Assembly: GCA_937891015.1 (NCBI GenBank)
Contig: CALAPY010000094.1
Location: forward strand, 1-24,308
DNA length: 24,308 nt
Direction: 5' to 3'
Source: UBA2108 sp002713215
GTDB taxonomy: Bacteria; Bacteroidota; Bacteroidia; Flavobacteriales_G; Salibacteraceae
Below the pieces are notes generated by a model. The model had not been told where the DNA came from. It searched no databases and saw nothing but the letters and a program-made list of their open reading frames with translations. A program made the translations under genes and the position numbers. This document shows, piece after piece, positions 1-8,848 of this stretch (position 1 is the stretch's first letter; each line of letters begins with the position of its first letter).

Positions 1-2937
1 AGAAGAGGTGTTTTAGATAAAGATGGAGCTGAGGTGGTTGGAGGTGTTGTAATTGCTAGGTATGGATCTAATCCCCTACATGTAATAAATAATGTAAAGG
101 AAAAAATAAAAGAAATAGCACCAGGCCTTCCTAAAAAAACATTAGCTAACGGCGTAGAAAGCCAATTGACCATTATTCCTTTTTATGACAGAACCCAGTT
201 AATTTATGAAACCCTTGGTACACTGGAAGAGGCACTTTCACTAGAGCTACTTATTACCATTCTAGTTGTTATTGTGATGGTGCTGAATTTAAGAGCTTCC
301 ATCCTTATTTCTTCCTTATTGCCAATAGCAGTATTAATGGTATTTATCGCCATGCGTTATTTTGGCGTGGATGCAAATATTGTTGCGCTTTCAGGAATTG
401 CCATTGCTATTGGCACCATGGTGGATTTAGGAATAGTCCTTTCTGAAAATGTAATTAAACACATTGATGAAGCCTCGCCAGGACAAAAGTTAATCAATAC
501 CATTTATAATTCAGCTGCAGAGGTTAGTTCTGCTATTGTAACTGCAGTGGCAACTACAATTGTGAGCTTTGTACCCGTGTTTACCATGGAAGCGGCTGAA
601 GGTAAGTTATTTAGACCCTTGGCTTTTACAAAAACTTTTGCCTTGATAGCATCCTTAATTGTAGCCTTAATCATATTGCCAACCTTGGCTCACTGGGTAT
701 TTGGAATCAAAATCAACAAAAATGCGAAAGGGAAGCTAATAAATGTTTTGTTGATCGTTGGTGGTTTAATTATCGCAATATGGGAAAGCGTTTGGGGAGG
801 TTTAACGTTAATGGCTTTTGGTGCTGCATGGTTCATTACAGAATACAGTCCAAAACAAAACTTCTTCACAAAAAACTTAGCACTGATCATCACAGTTGTT
901 TCAGTGGTATGGTTGTTAGCTAAATATTGGATGCCTCTTGGAGCGGGAGTATCATTGCTTTGGAACTTTGTCTTTGTTGCAACAACCGTAACCACCATTC
1001 TCGTAGCGTTTTATACACTTGAAAAATACTATGTGAAAATCCTGAATTGGTGTTTAGCCAATAAAGTTAAGTTCTTGCTTATTCCTACTAGCGTTATGTT
1101 GTTTGGTACAACCGCCTGGTTGGGCTTTAACTCCATTTTTGGATTTGTTGCATTGGGCCTTGATAAAGTGGGGGTTAATGTTAGAACTACTTCTGTTTGG
1201 GCTGGCTTGTCCCATTCTTTACCAGGACTTGGAAAAGAATTTATGCCTGCATTAGATGAAGGAAGTTATCTTTTAATGCCTACCTCAATGCCTCACGCTG
1301 GAGTAGAACAAAATAAGATTGTTGTTCAACAACTAGACATGTTGTTAGCTAACATTCCTGAAGTGGAGCTTACTGTTGGAAAAATGGGTAGAGTTGAATC
1401 TGCTTTGGATCCGGCACCCATATCCATGTATGAGAACATTATTAATTATAAACCTGAATACATGCTTAACAAAAAAGGGCGTAGAGATCGGTTTAAAGTT
1501 GATAAAGAAGATCGTTTTGTACTCACCTCTGGAGATGTTATTACTAATGAAAAGGCTTTGGAGCAGGGCATATCGGAAGAAGAGCTTATTCCTGATGCCA
1601 ATGGATTATACTTCAGAAATTGGAGAGCTCATATCCGTTCACCGAACGATATATGGAATGAAATTGTTAAAGTGGCGAATATTCCAGGCGTTACTTCGGC
1701 TCCGAAACTACAACCCATTGAAACGCGCTTGGTTATGTTGCAAACCGGAATGAGAGCTCCAATGGGAATTAAGGTATTCGGGCCCGATTTAAAAACCATT
1801 GAGAAGTTTGGATTAGAACTGGAGGCCATTTTAAAGGAAGTTCCATCGGTTAAAACAGAAGCGGTTTTTGCGGATCGTATTGTGGGAAAACCCTATTTAC
1901 ATTTTAACATTAATCGAGATGCTATTTCTCGATATGGATTGAATATTGAAGATGTACAACAAACGATAGAAATTGCCATTGGCGGAGTGCAAATTACTTC
2001 AACTGTTGAAGGGAGAGAACGTTTTCCTGTTCGGGTTAGGTATCCCAGGGAGCTAAGAGATGATCCGGATAAGCTAGGAAAGGTTTTTATCTCAACACCT
2101 ACAGGTGTACAAGTACCACTGATAGAATTGGTGGATATTGAATATGTAAGAGGTCCTCAGGTAATAAAGAGTGAAGACACTTTCCTAAATGGCTATGTGT
2201 TGTTGGATAAAAAAGAAGGATATGCTGAAGTGGATGTGGTAGAAGAGGCTCAACGATTTATCCAAAATAAAATTGATCAAGGGGCCTTGGTCGTTCCTTC
2301 AGGAGTAAGCTATAAGTTTTCAGGTAGTTATGAAAACCAGGTGCGGGCAGAAAAGCGGCTGGCTATCATTGTGCCCTTGGTATTGGTAATCATCTTCTTA
2401 ATACTCTATTTCCAATTCAAATCAGTAAGCACCTCCTTAATGATTTTTACTGGTATTGCAATGGCTTTTAGTGGTGCCTTTGTTATGCTATGGCTATATG
2501 GACAAGATTGGTTCTTCAGTTTTGACATATTTAATATTAGTATGAGGGATTTATTTCAGATGCGTTCGATAAACCTAAGTGTCGCTGTTTGGGTAGGGTT
2601 CATTGCCTTATTTGGGATTGCAACGGACGATGGTGTTTTAATGGGAACCTACCTGGATCAGAGTTTTGAGAAAAACAAAACGATAACCCTGGTGGGAATC
2701 AGAAATGCGGTGGTTATAGCGGGTCAACGACGAATCAGCCCAGCCATTATGACTTCAGCAACGACCATTATTGCATTACTACCGATTTTAACCTCTACAG
2801 GTAGGGGAGCTGATATTATGATACCCATGGCTATACCGGCATTTGGAGGAATGATAGTAGCATCCATCACTTATTTTATTGTACCTGTACTTTATTGTTG
2901 GAGAGAAGAAAATAAACTTAAAAAGGAATCAAAATGA
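1..2937 (+). CDS. cusA: CusA-type Cu/Ag efflux RND pump, 5'-truncated by the window edge
   Basis: Inner-membrane resistance-nodulation-division pump expected to drive Cu(I)/Ag(I) out through a CusABC complex using the proton gradient. The frame is open from base 1, so an apparent GTG start at 34 is internal and roughly the first 200-300 residues are missing. Numbering from base 1, the three methionines of the E. coli CusA relay (M573, M623, M672) match Met codons at 1276, 1426 and 1735; the first two keep the 50-residue spacing. The TM4 proton-relay Asp (motif GTMVDLG) is at 424. Compared with E. coli CusA there is an extra membrane segment (about 700-1080), an insert of about 54 residues between relay Met 2 and 3, and another near 2500-2570, all of which I associate with Bacteroidota homologues. 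The stop overlaps the next gene by ATGA. Family assignment is firm; Cu/Ag over Zn/Co/Ni rests on the methionines and neighbours. Confidence 0.95.
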   Translation, partial: RRGVLDKDGAEVVGGVVIARYGSNPLHVINNVKEKIKEIAPGLPKKTLANGVESQLTIIPFYDRTQLIYETLGTLEEALSLELLITILVVIVMVLNLRASILISSLLPIAVLMVFIAMRYFGVDANIVALSGIAIAIGTMVDLGIVLSENVIKHIDEASPGQKLINTIYNSAAEVSSAIVTAVATTIVSFVPVFTMEAAEGKLFRPLAFTKTFALIASLIVALIILPTLAHWVFGIKINKNAKGKLINVLLIVGGLIIAIWESVWGGLTLMAFGAAWFITEYSPKQNFFTKNLALIITVVSVVWLLAKYWMPLGAGVSLLWNFVFVATTVTTILVAFYTLEKYYVKILNWCLANKVKFLLIPTSVMLFGTTAWLGFNSIFGFVALGLDKVGVNVRTTSVWAGLSHSLPGLGKEFMPALDEGSYLLMPTSMPHAGVEQNKIVVQQLDMLLANIPEVELTVGKMGRVESALDPAPISMYENIINYKPEYMLNKKGRRDRFKVDKEDRFVLTSGDVITNEKALEQGISEEELIPDANGLYFRNWRAHIRSPNDIWNEIVKVANIPGVTSAPKLQPIETRLVMLQTGMRAPMGIKVFGPDLKTIEKFGLELEAILKEVPSVKTEAVFADRIVGKPYLHFNINRDAISRYGLNIEDVQQTIEIAIGGVQITSTVEGRERFPVRVRYPRELRDDPDKLGKVFISTPTGVQVPLIELVDIEYVRGPQVIKSEDTFLNGYVLLDKKEGYAEVDVVEEAQRFIQNKIDQGALVVPSGVSYKFSGSYENQVRAEKRLAIIVPLVLVIIFLILYFQFKSVSTSLMIFTGIAMAFSGAFVMLWLYGQDWFFSFDIFNISMRDLFQMRSINLSVAVWVGFIALFGIATDDGVLMGTYLDQSFEKNKTITLVGIRNAVVIAGQRRISPAIMTSATTIIALLPILTSTGRGADIMIPMAIPAFGGMIVASITYFIVPVLYCWREENKLKKESK

Positions 2938-4172
2938 AACTATATATTTTAATAATTACGGCACTCCTTTTAAGTAGTATGGGTACAAGCATTAGTGCTC
3001 AATCTTTAGAGGAGAGTTTAAAAATTGCTGCGGAGAACAACCCTTTGCTTAAAGCAAAATATGCAGAGTTTGAAGCAGCTATGCAAAAGGTGGCCCAGGT
3101 CAATAGCTTGCCCGACCCAACCTTTTCTTTTGGATATTTTGTCAGTCCGGTTGAAACTCGTGTTGGACCACAACAAGCTAAACTAGGGCTAACACAAATG
3201 TTTCCGTGGTTTGGGACACTCAAAACGGCCGGTAATGTTCATGCATTACTGGCACAAGCTAAATATCAAGAGTTCATAAACGCGAAAAATGAACTTTACA
3301 TGCAGGTTAAATCTGGTTGGTATCCAATTTACGAAGTGAATCAAAAGATTGGATTACAAAAAGAAAACAGAGCCATCTTAAGGAGTTACAAACAACTTGC
3401 AACTACAGGGTTTAAGAATGACAGAAGTAGCATGGTTGATGTTATTCGTGTTGATATCATGATTGAAAACACGGATACAGAAATCAAATTGTTACAAGAT
3501 CAACTTCGACCGCTTTATGTTCACTTTAATAAACTGCTTAACCGATCTGATTCGGTTGTAGTTAAAGTTGAAAAAGAGATCGGTTTAATAGAAATTTCAA
3601 CAGATTACCGCAAAGATAGTTTATTGACAAATCACCCTCTATTGCAATCACTTGACCTAAAAATGAAATCTGCTCAAGCAGAAGAGGGGTTAAGTAAAAA
3701 ACAAGGTATGCCAAAGTTTGGGATCGGAATGGACTATGTTTTTGTAGGTGATCGAACCGATGCGGTAGTACCTGATAATGGTAAGAATGTGTTTATGCCT
3801 ATGGTAAGTATGAGTATCCCAATTTATCGGAGAAAATACAAAGCAGCAACAAAAGAAGCACAATTCAAACAAGATGCCATTGTAAATTATAAAACAAACA
3901 CCGAAAACATCTTAGTTTCAAATTATGAGATAGCATGGTATGAATTGGAAAAAGCTCGTCAGCTTATTGAATTGTACGAGGTGCAAATTTCAAACACTAA
4001 ACAAGCCATTTCGTTATTAGAGATAGCTTATAGTAATTCAGGAAAAGACTTTGAAGAAATCCTTCGAATGCAACAAGAATTATTACAATATCAAATAGCT
4101 ACTGCTACCGCAACTAAAGCATTTTTTGTGGCTTTGGCTAAACTGGATAATCTCACTTCAAAAACAGAATAG
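2934..4172 (+). CDS. cusC: TolC/CusC-family outer-membrane efflux protein
   Basis: Outer-membrane channel of the tripartite metal efflux complex. The 412-residue protein starts with a signal peptide (about 1-23, ending ISAQ) and has no lipobox cysteine, unlike E. coli CusC. The rest is the duplicated outer-membrane efflux protein fold: long helical stretches rich in Ala, Lys, Glu and Gln, a first barrel segment near residues 55-90 (LPDPTFSFGYF) and a second near 255-295. Its length is normal for the family. The ATG lies inside the stop of the RND gene (ATGA), implying translational coupling and fixing the start. The adaptor gene follows after 54 bases, giving the order pump, channel, adaptor. 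Family is secure; the substrate is inferred from context. Confidence 0.93.
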   Translation: MKLYILIITALLLSSMGTSISAQSLEESLKIAAENNPLLKAKYAEFEAAMQKVAQVNSLPDPTFSFGYFVSPVETRVGPQQAKLGLTQMFPWFGTLKTAGNVHALLAQAKYQEFINAKNELYMQVKSGWYPIYEVNQKIGLQKENRAILRSYKQLATTGFKNDRSSMVDVIRVDIMIENTDTEIKLLQDQLRPLYVHFNKLLNRSDSVVVKVEKEIGLIEISTDYRKDSLLTNHPLLQSLDLKMKSAQAEEGLSKKQGMPKFGIGMDYVFVGDRTDAVVPDNGKNVFMPMVSMSIPIYRRKYKAATKEAQFKQDAIVNYKTNTENILVSNYEIAWYELEKARQLIELYEVQISNTKQAISLLEIAYSNSGKDFEEILRMQQELLQYQIATATATKAFFVALAKLDNLTSKTE

Positions 4173-4226
4173 GATGAAATGAGCTTGTGAATTCCATTCA
4201 ACAATTGAAAATTAAAAGAAAAACAA

Positions 4227-5999
4227 ATGAAAAGCATAAATAAAAAGACAATCTATACCGCTCTGGGAACACTTGTATTGGGGTTATTTCTGGGTTGGTT
4301 AATATTTGGCGGTTCTTCTAATGAACAAGTCGCTGAAAACAAACATGAGCATTCTGAAAATACTATTTGGACCTGCTCCATGCATCCTCAAATTCGGCAA
4401 AACGAACCCGGGCAATGTCCACTTTGCGGAATGGATTTAATTCCTCTTTCAGATGGAAGCAGTGACGATAATCCAATGGAAATAAAAATGTCACCAACTG
4501 CTATGCAATTAGCAAATGTGCAAACTTCTATTATCTATAAAAAGAAGCCCGTGAAAGAAGTCCGCATGAATGGAAAGATTAAGGCTGATGAACGTAATGT
4601 TACTTCGCAATCATCTCATATTCCTGGGAGAATTGAAAAATTGATGGTGAGTTTTACCGGAGAGTCAGTTCAAAAAGGGCAGGTATTGGCTCATGTATAT
4701 TCCCCTGAATTGGTTACCGCTCAGGAAGAGTTATTTGAAGCTCAAAAAATCAAAGAAGCTCAACCGAGGTTGTATCAAGCTGCCGTCGAAAAATTGAAAA
4801 ATTGGAAGCTCACAGAAAAGCAGATTAACCAAATTTTGAAAGGTGGAGTTGTTCAGGAACAGTTCCCCATTTTAGCTGATGTTTCAGGGATTGTTCTTAA
4901 TAAAAAAGTGAACTTAGGCGACTACATTAAAAAAGGTCAAACCATTTATGAGGTGGCCAACCTTAATAAGGTTTGGGTATTGTTCGATGTCTATGAAAGT
5001 GATATACCCTGGGTAAAAAATAGAGACAAAGTTCAATTTACTGTTCAATCAATTCCGGGAGAAATCTTCAACGGTAAAATATCGTTTATAGATCCTGTAA
5101 TCAATCCTAAAACTCGCGTTGCTTCGGCTCGTGTGGAAATCAGCAATCCTGGTATGCGTTTAAAGCCCGATATGTTTGTGTTAGGAACCATCGAAAGCCC
5201 AATTCATAATGAGCAGGAAGCATTGATTGTTCCAAAAACTGCGGTAATGTGGACTGGTGAGCGTTCGGTTGTTTATACCAAAATCACCAATACAAAAGGG
5301 ATAAGTTTCATGATGAAAGAAGTAACCTTAGGGCCGGCTTTAGGTGATAGTTATGTTGTCCTATCAGGGTTGGAATCAGGTGAAGAAATTGCTACCAACG
5401 GGACATTTAGTATAGATGCCGCCGCTCAACTGGCAGGTAAACCAAGTATGATGAATCCCGAAGGAGGGGTTGTTATGACTGGTCACAACCATGGAGGTGG
5501 AAATACGCCTCAAAACACCGACCATAGTGCTCATTCAAAAAGCATTTCCATTGGACCCAAAGCGAAAGAAGAGTTAAAACCCTTATTGAATACATATCTC
5601 AAGCTAAAAGATGCACTTGTAGATGATAATGTAGAGAATGCTATCGCAGCTTCAAAAGAAATGAATATAGTATTGAGTAAAGTAAATATGGGTGTATTTA
5701 AAGGGGAGGCACATAATGTTTGGATGAAGCATAGTAATTCGTTGGAAAAAGAGCTTAGAAAAGCAAGCAACACAAACGAAATAGGAAAAATGAGAGCACT
5801 CTTTAAAAACATGTCGGATCAAATGGTAATGTTGTTTAAGACCTTTGGGGCCGTTGACAGGCCAGTATTTGTTAATTACTGTCCAATGGCAAACAACGAC
5901 CAAGGAGCTGAATGGTTGAGTATCGAAAAAGAAATAAAAAATCCATATTTCGGAGCTTCAATGCTTAAATGTGGAGAAGTGAAACAGGAAATAAAATAA
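4227..5999 (+). CDS. cusB: CusB-type periplasmic adaptor with heavy-metal-binding and DUF3347 domains
   Basis: Membrane-fusion protein linking the RND pump to the outer-membrane channel and probably handing over copper. The 590 residues show an N-terminal membrane anchor (about 9-27) and a heavy-metal-binding domain (about 46-75; C50, M52, H53, C64, C67, M69 in the pattern CSMHP...CPLCGMDL). The CusB/HlyD core (about 85-405) has barrel-sandwich and beta-barrel segments, followed by a His-rich linker (GHNHGGG). A DUF3347 domain (about 440-590) closes with CPMANN at 552 and MLKCG at 579. The last 40 residues align position by position with the lipoprotein at 8207. In Bacteroidota this architecture accompanies copper efflux. 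The start is the first ATG and gives a complete anchor. Confident in family and role. Confidence 0.94.
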   Translation: MKSINKKTIYTALGTLVLGLFLGWLIFGGSSNEQVAENKHEHSENTIWTCSMHPQIRQNEPGQCPLCGMDLIPLSDGSSDDNPMEIKMSPTAMQLANVQTSIIYKKKPVKEVRMNGKIKADERNVTSQSSHIPGRIEKLMVSFTGESVQKGQVLAHVYSPELVTAQEELFEAQKIKEAQPRLYQAAVEKLKNWKLTEKQINQILKGGVVQEQFPILADVSGIVLNKKVNLGDYIKKGQTIYEVANLNKVWVLFDVYESDIPWVKNRDKVQFTVQSIPGEIFNGKISFIDPVINPKTRVASARVEISNPGMRLKPDMFVLGTIESPIHNEQEALIVPKTAVMWTGERSVVYTKITNTKGISFMMKEVTLGPALGDSYVVLSGLESGEEIATNGTFSIDAAAQLAGKPSMMNPEGGVVMTGHNHGGGNTPQNTDHSAHSKSISIGPKAKEELKPLLNTYLKLKDALVDDNVENAIAASKEMNIVLSKVNMGVFKGEAHNVWMKHSNSLEKELRKASNTNEIGKMRALFKNMSDQMVMLFKTFGAVDRPVFVNYCPMANNDQGAEWLSIEKEIKNPYFGASMLKCGEVKQEIK

Positions 6000-6003
6000 T
6001 ATT

Positions 6004-7314
6004 TTGAAAAAGATAATAATTGCATGTGTCCTTATAAGTCAATTTTTGACTGGCTTTTCTCAGGAAAACATTACACTAATTGGAAAATTATCGATTACCG
6101 GATTACCTATCCATGAGGTTTGGGGCTATGTAGACACCGTTACAGGTAAACAATATGCCTTGTTGTGTGCAAGTACTTCAGGATTACGTATTATCGATGT
6201 TTCAGACCCGTCTAATCCTACTCTGGTGGGTACCATTAGCGGTAATGGTTTAGAAGCCGTTGATGTAAAAACCTGGAAAAATTATGCTTATGTAGTCGCT
6301 GAATCACCTTCAGTTAGTGGGAAAATTATTGACCTGACCAATCCCTCCGGTCCGGTTCAGTCAGGCTCCTTTCCTGGAGGGCATAATATCACCATTTCCG
6401 ATAGTGGTTATATGTATCTGTCTGCTCCGGGCATCCGAATATTTGACTTAAACAGTGATCCGCTCAATCCAGCTCTCGTTTATACCGATAGTACGTGTGA
6501 TGGGCATGATATTTCAATAGTCAATCAACTGCTGTATGATTTTTCAGACAACTGCGGTACTAGAATATTTGATATTAGTCAGCCGGACACATTAATTTCG
6601 TTAGGAACAGTTCCATCATTAGGTATGTTTCATCACAGCGGATGGCCTTCAGCAAATGGTAATTATCTTTTTATCTGTGATGAGTTGGCTTCTCCAAATG
6701 AGAATGACATTACCGTATGGGATATTTCTGATATTACCAATCCATTATTGGTTGATAGTTTTTCTGATCCCAATGCCTATGTACACAATTTATATGTGGA
6801 AGCAAATTATGCCTTTGTGTCATATTACCGGGCTGGGTTTCGGGTATTTAATATTGCTGATCCTACAAATATCTTTCTTGCTGCGGAATACGACACTGAT
6901 TCTTTATTAAGTGGCCCAGGTTATGGAGGAAATTTTGGAGTTTATATATTCTGGGGAACAAATAAGATTCTTGCCAGTGATGAAGAAAACGGGCTTTATA
7001 TTTTCAGTTTTACAAATGTTAATACGGGACTATCTGAATCAGAGAATATTAAAACTGACGGTTTCCGGATTTATCCCAATCCAACTAATGGAAGCAGTGT
7101 ACTGGAATACTCCCTCAACCGGAAAGGGAATGTGGAGGTTGGGATTTACAATTTAGAGGGAAAATTGATACATGTATTTAATGAAGGGATGAAGCAAGAA
7201 GGAAGTCATCAATTTCTCTTGCCAGTAAAACAGCTTGAACAAGGAATGTACATAGTAAAAATGAAAGCAAATACTGTTGAAAAATCAATGCGGTTTATTA
7301 TTCCAAATAACTAA
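6004..7314 (+). CDS. Secreted LVIVD-repeat (choice-of-anchor B) propeller with T9SS sorting tail
   Basis: Exported protein of 436 residues with unknown molecular function. It begins with a signal peptide (about 1-19, ending GFSQ). It then carries about six LVIVD-type repeats, each with a motif like IIDVSDPSNP or IFDISQPD followed by a short beta strand, expected to form a beta-propeller. An early segment (IHEVWGYVDTVTGKQYAL) fits the choice-of-anchor B family. The last 80 or so residues form a type A T9SS domain (IYPNPTNGSS ... GMYIVKM) that directs export across the outer membrane. The start is TTG, five bases after the cusB stop; it is preferred because it preserves a complete signal peptide. 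It may be co-transcribed with cus genes, but nothing in it indicates metal binding. Confidence 0.85.
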   Translation: MKKIIIACVLISQFLTGFSQENITLIGKLSITGLPIHEVWGYVDTVTGKQYALLCASTSGLRIIDVSDPSNPTLVGTISGNGLEAVDVKTWKNYAYVVAESPSVSGKIIDLTNPSGPVQSGSFPGGHNITISDSGYMYLSAPGIRIFDLNSDPLNPALVYTDSTCDGHDISIVNQLLYDFSDNCGTRIFDISQPDTLISLGTVPSLGMFHHSGWPSANGNYLFICDELASPNENDITVWDISDITNPLLVDSFSDPNAYVHNLYVEANYAFVSYYRAGFRVFNIADPTNIFLAAEYDTDSLLSGPGYGGNFGVYIFWGTNKILASDEENGLYIFSFTNVNTGLSESENIKTDGFRIYPNPTNGSSVLEYSLNRKGNVEVGIYNLEGKLIHVFNEGMKQEGSHQFLLPVKQLEQGMYIVKMKANTVEKSMRFIIPNN

Positions 7315-7330
7315 CTAAATATAACGTTAT

Positions 7331-7541
7331 ATGAAAACACAAATATACTTCTTGCCTCTCATTGATCTCTACAGGACAGTTCCATGTGAATTACAAGCCC
7401 AGAGTACCTCAAAAGTTAAAAAGGAAGATTTTCTTCAAGCAAAGTTGAATAAAAAATACAACAACTTTCAGCAAACAGATTAATGAAAATGGAGGAGGGG
7501 AATCTTATGAGCAAAAGAAAAAGCAAGGCTTTCACTTTTGA
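7331..7541 (+). pseudogene. Possible remnant of a small exported protein (two frames)
   Basis: A 50-codon frame opens at 7331 with a degenerate signal-peptide-like start (MKTQIYFLPLI ... ELQAQS) and runs through a Lys/Gln-rich stretch to TAA at 7481. The neighbouring frame continues as INENGGGESYEQKKK to a stop at 7539, in keeping with the composition before it. This suggests one small gene of about 70 codons broken by a single-base indel near 7478. A third short frame (7507-7581) also exists. I recognise no family. It lies between the LVIVD gene and the HMA gene and could equally be non-coding sequence. Confidence 0.35.
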
Positions 7542-7566
7542 TGGTGACAGAGCCAGTAAAGAAAAT

Positions 7567-7585
7567 ACCATCATTAAATGATGGT
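7567..7585. promoter_or_regulatory. Perfect 8-bp inverted repeat upstream of the HMA gene
   Basis: ACCATCAT and ATGATGGT flank a 3-base spacer, ending 47 bases before the ATG at 7633. No T-tract follows, so it does not look like an intrinsic terminator. It could be an operator or mRNA hairpin for the gene downstream. Short dyads arise easily by chance in AT-rich DNA, so confidence is low. Confidence 0.25.
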
Positions 7586-7632
7586 CATAATCATTAAAAA
7601 TAAATTAAAATCACAAAAAAATAAAATAAATT

Positions 7633-8049
7633 ATGAAAAAGACGATCGTAAAAATTGGATTAGCAAGCGCAATTGCACTTATAGGAGTTAACTGCTCATT
7701 AATTGCAGGTTCTTCAAGTAGTGTGGAAATAGTAAATCGAAAGCATAAAACAGAAACCTTTAAGGTATACGGCAACTGTGGAATGTGCGAAAAAACCATT
7801 GAAGAATCTCTCAAAAATGTAAGAGGTGTAGAAAAAGCTGACTGGAATAAGGAAACCAAAATGATAGAGGTAACCTTTGATGCAGAAGTTCTTTCCCTGA
7901 AAGAAATCAAGCAAAAAATAGCTGATGTAGGCTATGATACGGATGAAGTTAGAGCTACTGAAAAAGCATACAATGGGTTACCGGGGTGTTGCCAGTACGA
8001 AAGACCGAAAAGTAATAATGAACATCACAAACACGAACACAAACATTAA
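7633..8049 (+). CDS. Exported HMA-domain metal-binding protein
   Basis: Small periplasmic or membrane-tethered metal-binding protein of 138 residues. A hydrophobic N-terminus (about 5-27) looks like a signal peptide or anchor. A heavy-metal-associated domain follows (about 42-110), with the metal-binding CxxC as GNCGMCE (C49, C52) and the usual continuation where helix 1 begins (KTIEESLKNVRGV). The C-terminus holds a CC pair (GCCQYE) and a His-rich tail (HHKHEHKH), a possible second site. The family includes copper chaperones and MerP-like carriers; the cus context favours copper. It is followed closely by a 43-codon membrane peptide and a DUF3347 lipoprotein, suggesting one periplasmic metal-buffering operon. 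Confidence 0.9.
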   Translation: MKKTIVKIGLASAIALIGVNCSLIAGSSSSVEIVNRKHKTETFKVYGNCGMCEKTIEESLKNVRGVEKADWNKETKMIEVTFDAEVLSLKEIKQKIADVGYDTDEVRATEKAYNGLPGCCQYERPKSNNEHHKHEHKH

Positions 8050-8063
8050 AAAGTAAATAACAT

Positions 8064-8195
8064 ATGAAGAGTTGCTGTCAAACAGGGAATCAGAAACCAC
8101 CTTCCAAGGTAAAGATTTGGACAGGTAGAATCTTTTGGTTTACTGTTTTCGCAACCCTCTCCATAATAGTAATCATTAAATTTTTTAAACTCTAA
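8064..8195 (+). CDS. 43-residue single-pass membrane peptide with an N-terminal Cys pair
   Basis: Short gene between the HMA protein and the DUF3347 lipoprotein, starting 15 bases after the first and ending 12 before the second. It reads MKSCCQTGNQ, then a basic stretch (about 15-22), then one hydrophobic helix (about 24-41) ending IIKFFKL. The basic residues before the helix suggest the Cys pair faces the cytosol. Spacing, a clean start and a plausible membrane helix favour a real gene. I recognise no named family. The Cys pair and position suggest a metal-related role, which is inference. Confidence 0.6.
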   Translation: MKSCCQTGNQKPPSKVKIWTGRIFWFTVFATLSIIVIIKFFKL

Positions 8196-8206
8196 AACGC
8201 AAAAAA

Positions 8207-8848
8207 ATGAAATTGGAAAACACAAAACTTTTTGCCCTGGCAATTGTAGGAGGCTTATTTCTCACAAGTTGTGGAAACGGCGAAAATTCAGAAGGTCATA
8301 ATAGTCATGACAACATGGAGCACGAGCAACATGAAGGGATAGAACACGATCATAAGAATCATCAACATGGTGACATGAATGAAAGAAATGTTTCTTCAAA
8401 CATGAGCGAGTTAAAAGGGGATTTAGCACCAGTTTTGTCTAAGTATTTTTCTATGAATGAATCGCTGGTAAAAGACGATGCGTCATCAGCAGCAAAAAGT
8501 TCTGAAAAGCTAGTTCAAGCTTTAATCGCGTTTAAAGGAGTTGGGTTATCGGCCGAAGAACAAAAAGAAGTAGACGAAATACTAGAGAGTGCCATTGAAA
8601 ACTCAGAGCACATTACAGAAAGTGCTACCGATATTGGCCACCAAAGGGAGCATTTGATTTCATTGAGTACTGATGTAAAAGACCTGATTGCCATCATTGG
8701 TACTTCACAAAAACTTTATGAAGACTTTTGTCCAATGGCAAACAACCATGAAGGGGCAATTTGGATCAGTCAAATAGAAGAAATAAGCAATCCATATATG
8801 GGTAGTAGTATGCCAAAGTGTGGAAAGATAAACCGAGTGATCGAATAA
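8207..8848 (+). CDS. His-rich DUF3347 lipoprotein, probably copper-binding
   Basis: Lipoprotein of 213 residues expected on the periplasmic side of a membrane. The signal peptide ends in a lipobox (LTSC, Cys at about 21). A His-rich linker (about 28-56, with HDN, HEQHE, HDHKNHQH) is followed by a helical DUF3347 domain (about 65-213). The closing signature (CPMANN at 175, NPYMGSSMPKCG ending near 206) has the same spacing as the C-terminal domain of the CusB-type adaptor upstream. Conserved Cys, Met and His suggest copper binding, perhaps delivery to the Cus complex; direct function is inferred. Its stop touches the ATG of the next gene (TAAATG), so the two are probably co-translated. Confidence 0.88.
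   Translation: MKLENTKLFALAIVGGLFLTSCGNGENSEGHNSHDNMEHEQHEGIEHDHKNHQHGDMNERNVSSNMSELKGDLAPVLSKYFSMNESLVKDDASSAAKSSEKLVQALIAFKGVGLSAEEQKEVDEILESAIENSEHITESATDIGHQREHLISLSTDVKDLIAIIGTSQKLYEDFCPMANNHEGAIWISQIEEISNPYMGSSMPKCGKINRVIE

Noticed and set aside
34..36. GTG at 34 as the start of the RND pump
   Set aside because: The frame is open to base 1 with family-like residues (RRGVLDKDGAE), so the gene starts outside the window.
7567..7600. Intrinsic terminator after the LVIVD gene
   Set aside because: The stem is AT-rich, and no T-tract follows it; an operator or chance dyad is as likely.
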